In this document: positions 1-8,173 of the stretch, in pieces
How positions within the stretch are numbered: position 1 is the stretch's first letter
How the letters are laid out: every line of letters starts with the position of its first letter
NCBI GenBank assembly: GCA_017621205.1
Contig: JAGATQ010000006.1
Location: 97,576 to 161,575, forward strand
Direction of reading: 5' to 3'
Origin: Lachnospira sp.
GTDB lineage: Bacteria > Bacillota > Clostridia > Lachnospirales > Lachnospiraceae
Length of the DNA stretch: 64,000 nt
The notes under the pieces: model-generated
What the model was told of the DNA's origin: nothing
What the model saw: only the letters and a program-made list of their open reading frames with translations
Databases searched by the model: none
Translations under genes and position numbers: made by a program

Positions 1-11
1 CCGTTTTTACC

Positions 12-18
12 CGTCTAA
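12..18 (+). promoter_or_regulatory. Possible ECF-type -10 element of the sigma operon
   Basis: CGTCTAA lies about 60 bases upstream of the ECF sigma gene. CGTC-containing -10 elements are typical of ECF promoters such as those of sigma M and sigma V, so an autoregulated promoter is plausible. The matching -35 (AAC-type) would lie just left of the window and cannot be checked. Confidence 0.35.
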
Positions 19-75
19 TAGATGTATACGAAAATACATTGAAATATGGCTGTATTCAACTAAGAGGAGGAACGT

Positions 76-591
76 ATGGAGATTAAGGAAGAATTGCAAT
101 TGATAGAGTATGCAAAGGCAGGGGATGGGGATGCCTTTGAGACACTTTTAAAAGCGTATCTGCCCATGATGTATAAGGTGGCGTTTAGTTATGTGAAATC
201 GGATGAGGATGCAGCAGATGTAGTACAGGAAAGTATTTTAAGCTGTTATGAGTCGCTTTCACAATTAAGGAAACCTCAATATTTTAAAACATGGCTTATC
301 CGCATTGTCATTAACAAAAGCAAGGATATGTTTAGACAGCGGGGATTAAGCAGTGAATTCGAGCAGGAACCGGAACAGGGAGAGTTTGATTCTGGCTATC
401 AGGAGGCAGAGTGGAAGGAGCTGTTAATGGGGTTAGATGAAAAGTACCGTGAAGTGATTTTATTACATTATCTGGAGGGTTATAGTGCCTCGGAGATTGG
501 CAAATTGCTTCGCATAAGCAGAAATACCGTATTGACGAGGCTGTCCAGAGGGAAAAAGCAATTGCGGAATATAGTGGAATTTTGTTTGTAG
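76..591 (+). CDS. ECF-family RNA polymerase sigma-70 factor
   Basis: This 171-residue protein has the size and two-domain layout of ECF sigma factors. Region 2 spans roughly residues 25-90, with the core-binding DAADVVQES segment and the FKTWLIRIVINKSKD stretch. Region 4 spans about 115-168, with a helix-turn-helix around YSASEIGKLLRISRNTVLTRL. It should direct RNA polymerase to stress or envelope promoters. The start is supported by AGAGGAGG eight bases upstream. The next gene follows within 16 bases and encodes a membrane protein with the form of its anti-sigma partner, so the pair probably works as a sigma/anti-sigma switch. The signal and regulon cannot be read from the sequence. Confidence 0.93.
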   Translation: MEIKEELQLIEYAKAGDGDAFETLLKAYLPMMYKVAFSYVKSDEDAADVVQESILSCYESLSQLRKPQYFKTWLIRIVINKSKDMFRQRGLSSEFEQEPEQGEFDSGYQEAEWKELLMGLDEKYREVILLHYLEGYSASEIGKLLRISRNTVLTRLSRGKKQLRNIVEFCL

Positions 592-606
592 GAAAGGATG
601 TATGCT

Positions 607-1806
607 ATGAAAAAGATAAAGGATATTTTATTGGAGGATAATGCGATACCTGAGGTTGTGAATCATAAGGCAGAGGAAGCATTTTTACTGATAAGACAGA
701 TGCGGGAGCTTGACGGAGAGGAGTTAGCAGATATGAGAAAAAATAGAAAAAAGCAGGATGAAAAAGCGAGAGGATTATATCGTTTCCGGTATGCGAAGGT
801 GGCTGCGGCTGTTGTGTGTGCTACCTTGTTATTGGGGACGAGTGTATATGCGGCAGAGCATTATTGGAACATATCTTCTTATCTGAAGAACCAAAAAATA
901 GATGTGCCGAAGGAAGCAGTAGAGAAGCTGATTGATACCGAGGTATCGCAGCAGCCATCCATGAGTGAAAGCCAGTCTATTGACTTTGCTGTGCAGGAGG
1001 CATTGACAGATGGAGACATCGTGTATCTGACAGTGGAGGCTAAGCTGAAGGAAGAAGACAAGGGAAAGTATTTTATGATACCGGAGTGGTTTGAGCCTGA
1101 GTTGGATAGCGTGTCTGAGTTAGGGATTGACAGTGATTTGACTGCCAATGAGTATGCAAAGCAGCAAGGAGTGGAGCTTCTTGCAGTAGGTTCATCAGTC
1201 AGTACTGTGAAGAATGGTTTAGATATGGCTAGTCAGAGCATCGATTGTAAATACGAGGGAGAGGATACGCTTGTGTTCTTCATTCATGGTGAGAAGGATA
1301 AGAAAGGGGATAATCTGAAAGCGACAGTTATCAATACAGTAAGACCGCTTTTTATGGATTATGAGGAGTATATGCAGAAAAAGGATGAGTATACGAGTAC
1401 CATCGATTTTACCCTGAAGAATAAGAGTGGTGTGGATGGCAAGAATTATGCTATGGAAGAGGATACGAAAATAGAGGGAACAACGATAGAGGTAACGAAG
1501 CTTACGGTGGAGGAGACGGAGCTTGCAACCTATGTTACGATTCAATTTACACAGGATGAGAAGGAAGTGATGGAGAAGGCAGTTGCGTTCCGCCTAAAGG
1601 ATAGTAAAGGACAACGGATTGAGGAGAGCCGGGATGGTGATGGTGGTATTGTACAATTATCAAAGGGACATTACCAGACGAAGCTCAAATATGATAAGGG
1701 CATATTGCCGGATGCGTTTATGATAGATGCATTTGACGTAGAAGGAATTGACCCGCTTGGAGAAGAGAAGCCTTCCTTCGACCAGATAAAGGCGCAGAAG
1801 CAGTAG
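607..1806 (+). CDS. DUF4179-type transmembrane anti-sigma factor
   Basis: About 399 residues. A charged cytoplasmic N-terminus of about 60 residues precedes one hydrophobic segment (KVAAAVVCATLLLGTSVYAA, around residues 63-83). The rest is a large acidic extracytoplasmic domain without further membrane spans. This is the usual layout of the DUF4179 proteins found next to ECF sigma factors in clostridia, where the N-terminus holds the sigma factor and the outer domain senses envelope conditions. The ATG at 607 is preferred to the one at 598 because GGAAAGG ends directly before 598 and is correctly spaced only for 607. Direct anti-sigma activity is inferred from gene order and topology. Confidence 0.8.
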   Translation: MKKIKDILLEDNAIPEVVNHKAEEAFLLIRQMRELDGEELADMRKNRKKQDEKARGLYRFRYAKVAAAVVCATLLLGTSVYAAEHYWNISSYLKNQKIDVPKEAVEKLIDTEVSQQPSMSESQSIDFAVQEALTDGDIVYLTVEAKLKEEDKGKYFMIPEWFEPELDSVSELGIDSDLTANEYAKQQGVELLAVGSSVSTVKNGLDMASQSIDCKYEGEDTLVFFIHGEKDKKGDNLKATVINTVRPLFMDYEEYMQKKDEYTSTIDFTLKNKSGVDGKNYAMEEDTKIEGTTIEVTKLTVEETELATYVTIQFTQDEKEVMEKAVAFRLKDSKGQRIEESRDGDGGIVQLSKGHYQTKLKYDKGILPDAFMIDAFDVEGIDPLGEEKPSFDQIKAQKQ

Positions 1807-1878
1807 ATGGAAGAATGCTAGAAGCTGAAAATGGTCTGTTACGATAGCCAGTATAAGAAGGTTTATGGTAAAAAAGAT

Positions 1879-1933
1879 GAAAAATCAAGAACTTTGGACA
1901 CGGGTAATGCGTGTGAAAGTTCTTGATTTTTTG
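1879..1933 (+). terminator. Rho-independent terminator after the sigma operon
   Basis: AAAAATCAAGAACTTT is matched by AAAGTTCTTGATTTTTT after a loop of about 20 bases. The stem is long and ends in a T-run, as expected of an intrinsic terminator. The A-rich left arm would also allow termination on the other strand. Confidence 0.85.
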
Positions 1934-2009
1934 TTCTGTCTGTTTGCAATAATATTAAATGTTAACGTGTTGATGTGCAATGCTTGCATGAAGTAATTTG
2001 TTTGTAGGT

Positions 2010-2255
2010 TCATTTCGTTGTTTTGTTTAATATTATGGCGAGAATTAGTGTAAATAGTTCTGCAATCAATGGAGCAATCCAGATGGTACTTTTGCCCAAC
2101 AGTAGCGGAATACAAAAAATAGCAGCAGCCTTTATCACAACCCCCCTGCATAGAGCAATGGCATTGGATTGTATAGTTCTTTTTGTAGAATACATATATG
2201 CGGTATATATAAGGTTTAGTGCCATTGGAATAAATGACAGAGCAAATATTGGCAT
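2010..2255 (-). pseudogene. C-terminal remnant of a MATE-family efflux transporter
   Basis: An 81-residue reading frame resembles the last two or three membrane segments of MATE multidrug transporters: a span with FALSFIPMALNLIYTAY, then RGVVIKAAAIFCIPLL, then IWIAPLIAELFTLILAIIL. Full-length MATE proteins have about 450 residues and 12 spans, so more than 80% is missing. A stop codon lies two codons upstream of the first ATG, and no upstream part is recognisable. A functional product is unlikely. A full-length MATE gene elsewhere in this window (19991-21343) is a different protein. The opposite strand is also open here but looks like a shadow. Confidence 0.55.
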
Positions 2256-2314
2256 GGATTATGAGCGTGGTTACAATGCATGCATAGAAGAAATTTTAAA
2301 AACTTAAAAAACAG

Positions 2315-2350
2315 AAAAAGTCTTGCTTTTAGCACAGCAGGACTTTTTTA
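2315..2350. terminator. Hairpin terminator, both strands
   Basis: AAAGTCTTGCT pairs with AGCAGGACTTT across a loop of about eight bases. It is flanked by A-rich sequence on the left and a T-run on the right, so it could stop transcription in either direction. Confidence 0.7.
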
Positions 2351-2447
2351 TTGAAATTATTCAAATGAAAATTGCAATTTAGTATTTTTCTCAAAATTAT
2401 AATCAATGAAGTAATAATTATTGTGTGCGAGGTTTGAGCATGAATTA

Positions 2448-2822
2448 TTATCGTTTGCTTAGCGTTTCCATAACATAGTAGGAAAGAGCATCAATAAAAG
2501 CTGCATTTGTTGGAGCTTTGCAACGATATAAATCACCAAAGATTTTGCGTAATAATATTATATCTCCATATTCCCACAAATGATATTTAAGGGTTCTGAT
2601 ATTTCTTTCCACACAGGAAGCAGATGTACCAAATTGGTCTGCAATTTCAAAATACAGTCCCTTGCAGATATTTGTAAGAATGTCCGGGGTATTAATAACA
2701 AGAGAAACCGCCATAATTAGATATGCGTATCCCTTATAGGAATGATTAATTCCCAATAATCTTAATGTCTGCCTCGTTGTATTCCATACCTCGGCAGTAA
2801 CATCACCTTTGATAACAGACAT
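2448..2822 (-). CDS. Stand-alone Spo0A C-terminal (effector) domain protein
   Basis: The 124-residue protein aligns over its whole length with the DNA-binding domain of the sporulation master regulator Spo0A. Recognisable blocks are LGINHSYKGYAYLIMAVSLV, CKGLYFEIADQFGTSASCVE (the helix-turn-helix region) and APTNAAFIDALSYYV near the end. There is no receiver domain, so phosphorylation cannot control it as in Spo0A. The start is supported by AAGGAGGG eight bases upstream. Several consensus Spo0A residues differ (for example VERNIRTLKYHLW for the usual VERAIRHAI-type helix). It may bind related sites, be constitutively active, or compete with true Spo0A. No neighbour explains its role. Confidence 0.75.
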   Translation of the reverse strand: MSVIKGDVTAEVWNTTRQTLRLLGINHSYKGYAYLIMAVSLVINTPDILTNICKGLYFEIADQFGTSASCVERNIRTLKYHLWEYGDIILLRKIFGDLYRCKAPTNAAFIDALSYYVMETLSKR

Positions 2823-2991
2823 AATAATCCCTCCTTAGCTAGTAAACAATAGTAAATAATTCGGTGTTCTGAATTTAAGTAGATGCTCAAGGCTCGCGTT
2901 ATAATTCTAACATTTAGGAGAAAATAATATTGATAGACTTTAAAATAATGTATGTTTGATGTATGGATACTCGCTCGGAAGCAGAAAAACA

Positions 2992-3089
2992 AAAAATAAC
3001 CGCCCTCACCCTTAAAGATTGAACCGACCCCCAAAAGTTAGACCAAAAATCTAACGATTGGGGGTCGGTTCAATTGGCGGTTATTTTTT
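2992..3089. repeat. Nested palindrome with insertion-sequence-like ends inside a terminator-like stem
   Basis: Outer arms AAAAATAACCGCC (2992-3004) and GGCGGTTATTTTT (3077-3089) are perfect complements with A/T runs outward, as in a bidirectional terminator. Inside them, ATTGAACCGACCCCC (3018-3032) pairs with GGGGGTCGGTTCAAT (3060-3074), and GTTAGA with TCTAAC near the centre. The inner ends, starting TGAACCGACCCCC, resemble terminal repeats of IS3-type elements, but no transposase is left. It may be a collapsed element or a MITE that landed in a terminator loop. The family assignment is from memory. Confidence 0.6.
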
Positions 3090-3197
3090 AACCATAATTT
3101 TTAGGGTAAACCGTCTATCGGCAGTCCCTTTATATGCTTTATATATCATATATTTCATGTGATTGCAAGTAATTACCACATATTCTTTCCATCCTTT

Positions 3198-3362
3198 CTA
3201 ACTTCTTTTACTTTCTTTCCTTTGATATGTTACAATAAAATTTATTAGACATTTTTCTGCTTTGTTCGCATCCGTAAATATGTCAATCAATTTATATTCC
3301 GGCTGTTTTTTCATTGCAACAGCACCTAACCAATTTCCTGTCTCATACAATCCAGCCTGGAA
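3198..3362 (-). pseudogene. Decayed C-terminal coding fragment, family unknown
   Basis: A 54-codon open stretch without a proper start follows a stop codon. It reads as credible protein, with segments GLYETGNWLGAVAMKK and EYKLIDIFTDANKAEKCL followed by a basic tail. The mixed hydrophobic and charged pattern is unlike random low-complexity sequence. I do not recognise the family. It may be the end of a truncated gene, matching the decayed look of the neighbourhood. Confidence 0.3.
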
Positions 3363-3502
3363 TCAGCATCAGCAAGTTAGCAGATAAGACTGTATAAAGA
3401 AGATAGGCATTTTTTGATATCAAGGTAATCTTAGGAATCTGCTGATACGATATATATAATAGGTTAGGTAATTGCGAACCCGTTATTCCCGCAAAGCAAC
3501 GA

Positions 3503-3526
3503 GTTAGGTGCGAGCTCGTATCTAAC
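3503..3526. repeat. 24-bp near-perfect palindrome centred on CGAGCTCG
   Basis: GTTAGGTGCGAGCTCGTATCTAAC is its own reverse complement at 20 of 24 positions. It ends shortly before the hypothetical gene that follows, so it may be a repressor site or a leader hairpin. Confidence 0.45.
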
Positions 3527-3588
3527 TTATGGAGAATATACACCTGCAATTGCCGATTCGTCTATATATTTTTGAAATGAGGGATAGC

Positions 3589-4299
3589 ATGGTAGAAGAG
3601 ATTACAGCACTTAAGGCACAGGAACAGCTTGCCAAAACAGAGAAGACAAAGGTGACAAAGAGCCGGAAAATGGAGACGGCAATAACAGACAATAAGGAGA
3701 ACCAGCAGCAGGGAAAGACACTGTTTCAGCTAAAGGCTGATGTGCTTCACAAGGTAAAGGATATAGTGTTAAATGTGGAATTTGAAACACCAGAGGAAGA
3801 GGCAGAGTTTGCCAGACGGTTACAGGAGAAGATGGAGTCGGGTAAGAAGCTGACAACCAAGGAGATGAATTATCTGAAAAAGACCAATCCGGTTTTATAT
3901 CAGCACATGCTTCGGGTGCAGCATGAGCGGGAGGCATTGAAAAACCGTTTGAAACGCTGTAAGACGAAGCAGGAAGCACAGAGGGTAATTAGTCAGGCAT
4001 ACGCAGCCGTATCCAAAAAGGACCCGGTAAGACAACAGATGCTTGCTGCTATTTCCGATGTGGCAAGACAGTTTACCAATTCCAGCCGTTATCAGAAGCT
4101 GCCGGAAAATGCAGAGGAATTAAAGAAGCAAAAAAATCAAAAGGTTGACGAATCCGAAGACCCTTTTCCAGAGGATAAGGAGGCTGAGGAAGAGGGAGAT
4201 GGAGAAGTATCCATTTCCTATGAAGGTGGTCTTGGCAGTTACCAGTCTGCAGCGGTAACGGATTCTACCAGTACGGCAGTATTTTCTTCTGAGGCATAA
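3589..4299 (+). CDS. Hypothetical charged, helical cytoplasmic protein
   Basis: About 236 residues from the ATG at 3589, chosen because GAGGGA precedes it; starts at 3529 or 3577 are in frame but lack a ribosome site. No signal peptide or membrane span is seen. The middle (about residues 50-170) is lysine- and glutamate-rich and probably helical, with EEEAEFARRLQEKMESGKKL and EREALKNRLKRCKTKQEAQR. The C-terminal 50 residues are acidic, then Ser/Thr-rich, and look disordered. I do not recognise a domain. It stands alone between a palindrome and a terminator, so it is probably monocistronic. Its size and codon use suggest a real protein. Confidence 0.65.
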   Translation: MVEEITALKAQEQLAKTEKTKVTKSRKMETAITDNKENQQQGKTLFQLKADVLHKVKDIVLNVEFETPEEEAEFARRLQEKMESGKKLTTKEMNYLKKTNPVLYQHMLRVQHEREALKNRLKRCKTKQEAQRVISQAYAAVSKKDPVRQQMLAAISDVARQFTNSSRYQKLPENAEELKKQKNQKVDESEDPFPEDKEAEEEGDGEVSISYEGGLGSYQSAAVTDSTSTAVFSSEA

Positions 4300-4323
4300 G
4301 GCATATGAAATGATTTACCTATA

Positions 4324-4353
4324 CTGTCACACAGAAATGTGTGGCAGTTTTTT
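4324..4353 (+). terminator. Rho-independent terminator
   Basis: CTGTCACACA, loop GAAA, TGTGTGGCAG, then TTTTTT. A ten-bp stem with one G-T pair, a GNRA loop and a T-run, 24 bases after the hypothetical gene. Confidence 0.9.
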
Positions 4354-4421
4354 ATATGCTTTCTTTTGCTGGAAATGTGGTATGTGTGTTTGTAAACTTT
4401 TTGAAAAGCAGTATGGTTTTG

Positions 4422-4450
4422 TTGAATTAAATCAGTTTTTGTGATATTGT
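4422..4450 (+). promoter_or_regulatory. Sigma-A-type promoter of the secreted peptide/ABC operon
   Basis: TTGAAT at 4422-4427 and TATTGT at 4445-4450 are separated by 17 bases, and TG one base before the -10 makes it an extended -10 promoter. It lies about 50 bases upstream of the next gene. Confidence 0.5.
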
Positions 4451-4502
4451 ATATGTGTACACTGAAAATAATTGTTTTATAAATTAATGTGGAGGTAGTG
4501 CT

Positions 4503-4871
4503 ATGAAGAAATCAATTTTATCAATCGCAGGACTTGTAATGGTGGCAACTATGTTAATCGGAGGTGGCAGGACAGTATATGCCAGAATGACCTATAATGC
4601 TTTTGAATCAAATAATGTAGGATATTCACAGGTGACCAATACCTGTACCAATACAAGATATTTTGAGAATACGATATTTAAGACAGCGAAAAGGACGAAT
4701 ACTGGAGGTACTGCATTAGTTAGTAAATCAGGAACCTTATCCAGTGGAGCTGCTAATCAGGTGAAGGCATCTTTATCAGGCGTAACACATGCTTATGGCA
4801 TGGGTTCTGTTTTTAAATCCAGCCGTCCTGAATCTGGGTCTGAATTTATGGCTAAAGCAATTATCAAATAA
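4503..4871 (+). CDS. Small secreted protein of unknown function
   Basis: 122 residues with a clear Sec signal peptide: MKKS, hydrophobic core to about residue 22, likely cleavage after VYA at residue 27. The mature part of about 95 residues is rich in Ser, Thr, Asn and Gly, with two cysteines at most, and has no domain I know. The start is set by GGAGGT seven bases upstream. The next three genes encode two MacB/FtsX-like permeases and an ATPase with spacings of 21, 8 and 22 bases, so this is probably one operon. The layout recalls lactococcin-972-type bacteriocin loci (exported peptide plus ABC immunity/export unit), but that family's Gly-Trp-Tyr motif is absent. Confidence 0.7.
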   Translation: MKKSILSIAGLVMVATMLIGGGRTVYARMTYNAFESNNVGYSQVTNTCTNTRYFENTIFKTAKRTNTGGTALVSKSGTLSSGAANQVKASLSGVTHAYGMGSVFKSSRPESGSEFMAKAIIK

Positions 4872-4892
4872 AAAGAGAATAACGGTGACAAT

Positions 4893-6059
4893 ATGAAATA
4901 CATTATAGTCAATATAAGAAATTTATTTCAAAAGAATAAAATGGTGTCGGGGATGCTGCTGATTGGAATGCTGATATCCTCCTATGTGATTTTGTTCTGC
5001 GTTGGAATGCTGTATCAGATATTTGAAAAGAAATTAACTGATTTGAATCCGTTGGATTTTCTTTTAGTCCAATGTGTGAATACTAAGGAGCAATGTGTAC
5101 GGTGGAGTGAGCTAAAGCAGTTTTTTAAGCAATTGGATAAGAATGTAAATACGAGTATAGATCTGGTTTCGATGAAGGCTTCATTGGAGGATAAGCCCAG
5201 TGAGGATTCTTTTGATGAATTTTCGTTTGATTATCTGCTGAGTGCTGCCGGAGAGCCTGCATATTATGACCTGACATCGTATTTGCGTTCGATGGGTGCT
5301 TTGTATGATGGAAGATATTATACCGAAGAGGAATTTAATAATCGGGAAGCGGTGGCGCTCAGTAATGGATATGAATACATAGATAATGGTAATCAGGGGC
5401 AATATACCCAAAAATATGAAGCGGATGCCACAGGGGATACCTATCTGATTGATGGAGTTACCTTTAAGCGGATAGGTTCTGCTTTCTTTTGGACTACACC
5501 GGTATTTCCTGTCACCCTGTTAAAGGAGGAGGCAAGGATAGATTACTTCGGCTTTGAGTTTAAGGATTATTCCCTTACGGAGAAAAGATATAACAGTATT
5601 TGCAGGTTAGTCGATTCCTGCTTTGATGGCAGGGCAGAGGTTGCTGGTGTTAAATTCCCTAAGCTGGATAACAATTATTATTATCTGGTTGGGGGTGTAG
5701 TTGTATTTCTTGGATTGATAACAGCAATTATCTTATCCCTGTTATATGAATTTATCCTTATGCAGCAGTGGGATATGTATCGTGTCTATGTGCTTTGTGG
5801 TAAGACCAAACGAAGCATTGCAATGGAGTTCATTGCACAATGCCTATTGTTGGTCACTGTTATATATCTGCTTGTTGCATTGCTATACCAATATGGAATA
5901 TTAAATCTATTGGATAACAAGCTTTTCTATTTCCGTGAGGTATATACGATAAAGTCATACCTATTGATTTATCTGGGCTTATTGTTTGGTAATCTTATGA
6001 TTTCTGGTGTAATTGTGTTAAAGAAGCTGAAGCAAAAGAGCAGTATCGTCAGCAGTTAG
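4893..6059 (+). CDS. FtsX/MacB-like ABC transporter permease, first of a pair
   Basis: 388 residues. One membrane segment near the N-terminus (about 17-40), an outer domain of about 220 residues, then three segments at about 266-288, 312-334 and 355-378. This 1+3 arrangement is that of FtsX/MacB-type permeases, which usually work in pairs with a LolD-like ATPase and transmit mechanical force rather than form a channel. Sequence similarity to named families is weak, and the call rests on topology and on the ATPase encoded two genes downstream. It probably pairs with the following permease to handle, export or give immunity to the secreted protein upstream. Confidence 0.65.
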   Translation: MKYIIVNIRNLFQKNKMVSGMLLIGMLISSYVILFCVGMLYQIFEKKLTDLNPLDFLLVQCVNTKEQCVRWSELKQFFKQLDKNVNTSIDLVSMKASLEDKPSEDSFDEFSFDYLLSAAGEPAYYDLTSYLRSMGALYDGRYYTEEEFNNREAVALSNGYEYIDNGNQGQYTQKYEADATGDTYLIDGVTFKRIGSAFFWTTPVFPVTLLKEEARIDYFGFEFKDYSLTEKRYNSICRLVDSCFDGRAEVAGVKFPKLDNNYYYLVGGVVVFLGLITAIILSLLYEFILMQQWDMYRVYVLCGKTKRSIAMEFIAQCLLLVTVIYLLVALLYQYGILNLLDNKLFYFREVYTIKSYLLIYLGLLFGNLMISGVIVLKKLKQKSSIVSS

Positions 6060-6067
6060 GAGAAAAA

Positions 6068-7345
6068 ATGAATGTTAGATTAGCGGTAAGGGAGATTAAA
6101 AGGCATTTGACATTTTCTTTTATCATTATAGTTTTGTTGTCTGCAATTTTCTTTATGTTTTGTATTATGACTTCCGTTGTCAGCTATCGGTTTACAAAGT
6201 ATAATGTGTTTAAAAACCAATTGACAGCCAAGGGGGAAGCCATAAGAGTTCAGATGGGAATGTTACCGGAGAATAGTAAATTTATTAAGAAAAAGAGCGA
6301 GCTTTCCGAGGTATTGCATCATGTGGACAGCATTCAGGGAATGTATCAGTTGTCGGAGTTGACCTATCATCAATATTATAAAATTATGGGATGGGCGTAT
6401 GATGATGAAATGATTCGTGCTTATCAGCCGGAGATGATAGAAGGGGAATGGCTTTCTCCCGATTTCGAGGAAGAGGGTATACTAAAAGCGGTTGTAACAG
6501 CAGATGCAAGGGATGTATCCATAGGGGATACCCTTGTTATTACAGAACCGATGTACCATCTGGAAATGGAAGTGGAAATTGTCGGAATCGCAGCCACGGA
6601 TTCCGAATTCATAGGTTGTGATGCTGGTAATGCTGCGTCCGGGACAATCAATGATTATTTTGCCGATACCAAGGGATTACAAAATACGGGGATGTATTCT
6701 CCCGGTATTAATCTTGATGTGCAGCATCCGGTTCTTTTTTTTGTAAATGACCAGCTAAGCAGGCATCCGTATTTTGATAGTGTGGCAGGTGCAAACGGAC
6801 AGGGGATACAAAGAGTAATGTCCGGTGTGTTATTTATTACCTTTGCAGATAGTATCACAGAAGATGAAATACGGGAGAATGAAGCTGTTTTATCTAATTT
6901 TTCTCTCTATGCGATGAATTCCACGGAGGAGATAAGGGAGAAGACATTGGAATTTATTTTCGAGCAGCTATATACATTATTTCCTGTTGCTGTTGGAATT
7001 GCATTGCTTGTTTTTACCGGAATCTTTAGTGTGGAGATTTTATCAACAAAGGAACAGCTGCACAACTATTCCATCTATTATATCACTGGGATGAGATGGA
7101 AGGATTGTATTAAAATTAATCTCTGGCATGAAATTATCATACATATTGCTTCCTTTGTTATTTTTATTGGTTTATATTATATAAGCTATGTATTTCATTT
7201 TATAGATAAGAATTTGATTAAGATTCATGGAAGTTGCATGGTAATGATTGTATTGCTGTCAATTGTCAACTGTTTATTCTCTTTGATTGTTCCGAAGTTA
7301 ATGATTCATAAAACAGAGGCAGTACAGATGTTAAAAGTAAATTAA
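6068..7345 (+). CDS. FtsX/MacB-like ABC transporter permease, second of a pair
   Basis: 425 residues with the same 1+3 topology as its neighbour: a first segment at about 15-38, an outer domain, then segments at about 305-327, 350-375 and 388-410. The C-terminal half (FPVAVGIALLVFTGIFSVEI and the GMRWKDCIKINLWHE linker) is like FtsX domains, where the loop contacts the ATPase. It starts eight bases after the first permease, behind AGGAG. The two permeases probably form the membrane dimer of a single transporter together with the ATPase at 7368-8045. Confidence 0.7.
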   Translation: MNVRLAVREIKRHLTFSFIIIVLLSAIFFMFCIMTSVVSYRFTKYNVFKNQLTAKGEAIRVQMGMLPENSKFIKKKSELSEVLHHVDSIQGMYQLSELTYHQYYKIMGWAYDDEMIRAYQPEMIEGEWLSPDFEEEGILKAVVTADARDVSIGDTLVITEPMYHLEMEVEIVGIAATDSEFIGCDAGNAASGTINDYFADTKGLQNTGMYSPGINLDVQHPVLFFVNDQLSRHPYFDSVAGANGQGIQRVMSGVLFITFADSITEDEIRENEAVLSNFSLYAMNSTEEIREKTLEFIFEQLYTLFPVAVGIALLVFTGIFSVEILSTKEQLHNYSIYYITGMRWKDCIKINLWHEIIIHIASFVIFIGLYYISYVFHFIDKNLIKIHGSCMVMIVLLSIVNCLFSLIVPKLMIHKTEAVQMLKVN

Positions 7346-7367
7346 AAAATTGGAATGGATGGTCAGT

Positions 7368-8045
7368 ATGATTCAATTAAAAAATATTAAGAAAACCTAT
7401 AACCGGGGGAAGGAAAATGCATTTGAGGCATTACATGATGTTTCCTTAGAGATATCTGATAATGAGATGGTAGCGATTGTAGGTACTTCTGGTGCAGGTA
7501 AATCCACATTGTTACATATATTGTCACTTATTGATTGTTGGGATGAGGGAGAATATTGGATGAATGATGTACTAGTTAATGATTTGAATGAAACAAAACA
7601 GGCAGAAATGCGAAGCCATGAAATAGGAGTCGTGTTACAGGATTATGCATTGGTGGAGGATTTTACCGGAATCAATAATGTTCTATTGCCATTGGATTTT
7701 GATAAGGCAAAAAAGAGAACGAAAAAGGAGAAATTAACTCTTGCGAATCAAGCATTAGAGCAGGTTGGAATGAGAGAATTTTCCAGCAAAAAATGTAACC
7801 AGCTTTCCGGTGGGCAAAAACAGAGGATAGCAATTGCAAGAGCGATTGTAAACAATCCTTATATGATTATTGCAGACGAACCCACCGGTGCATTGGATAC
7901 AGAAAATGCAAAACAGATTATGGAGATTTTAAAGAGACTACAAGGAAATGGAAGAATTGTAATTATTGTTACCCATGATATGAATATTGCACAATATGCT
8001 GACCGGGTAATCCGAATAGAAGATGGTAATATTGTGAATGATTAG
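7368..8045 (+). CDS. MacB/LolD-type ABC transporter ATPase
   Basis: 225 residues, the normal length for the LolD/MacB class. Walker A is GTSGAGKS, the signature LSGGQKQRIAIARA, Walker B IIADEPTGALD, and the H-loop VTHD. It supplies ATP hydrolysis for the two permeases just upstream. The frame is open from a TTG at 7350, but the ATG at 7368 matches the usual family start (MIQLKNIKKTY). It ends the operon that began with the small secreted protein, before a terminator at 8075. Confidence 0.88.
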   Translation: MIQLKNIKKTYNRGKENAFEALHDVSLEISDNEMVAIVGTSGAGKSTLLHILSLIDCWDEGEYWMNDVLVNDLNETKQAEMRSHEIGVVLQDYALVEDFTGINNVLLPLDFDKAKKRTKKEKLTLANQALEQVGMREFSSKKCNQLSGGQKQRIAIARAIVNNPYMIIADEPTGALDTENAKQIMEILKRLQGNGRIVIIVTHDMNIAQYADRVIRIEDGNIVND

Positions 8046-8074
8046 TTTTTTATTTCAATTATTTGGATATATTT

Positions 8075-8115
8075 TGCCGCCAGGAACAGAGATGCTGTGA
8101 CTGGCGGCATTTTTG
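8075..8115 (+). terminator. Rho-independent terminator
   Basis: TGCCGCCAG and CTGGCGGCA form a perfect nine-bp stem around a 17-base loop, followed by TTTTTG. It separates the peptide/ABC operon from the V-ATPase operon. Confidence 0.88.
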
Positions 8116-8173
8116 CATAAATTTTGCATTGAGGTTCATACTAAAGAAAAATAGATGAAAAGCAGGTGGCGTA

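Larger units (their letters stand above)
3091..3528. other. Gene-poor stretch
   Basis: About 440 bases carry no intact gene. It contains a decayed coding fragment on the minus strand (3198-3362), a pyrimidine-rich tract at 3180-3225, and a palindrome just upstream of the next gene (3503-3526). Nothing else could be supported. Confidence 0.5.

Noticed and set aside
2023..2307. A 94-codon plus-strand frame opposite the MATE remnant.
   Set aside because: It has no ribosome site, and the minus strand gives the recognisable MATE pattern.
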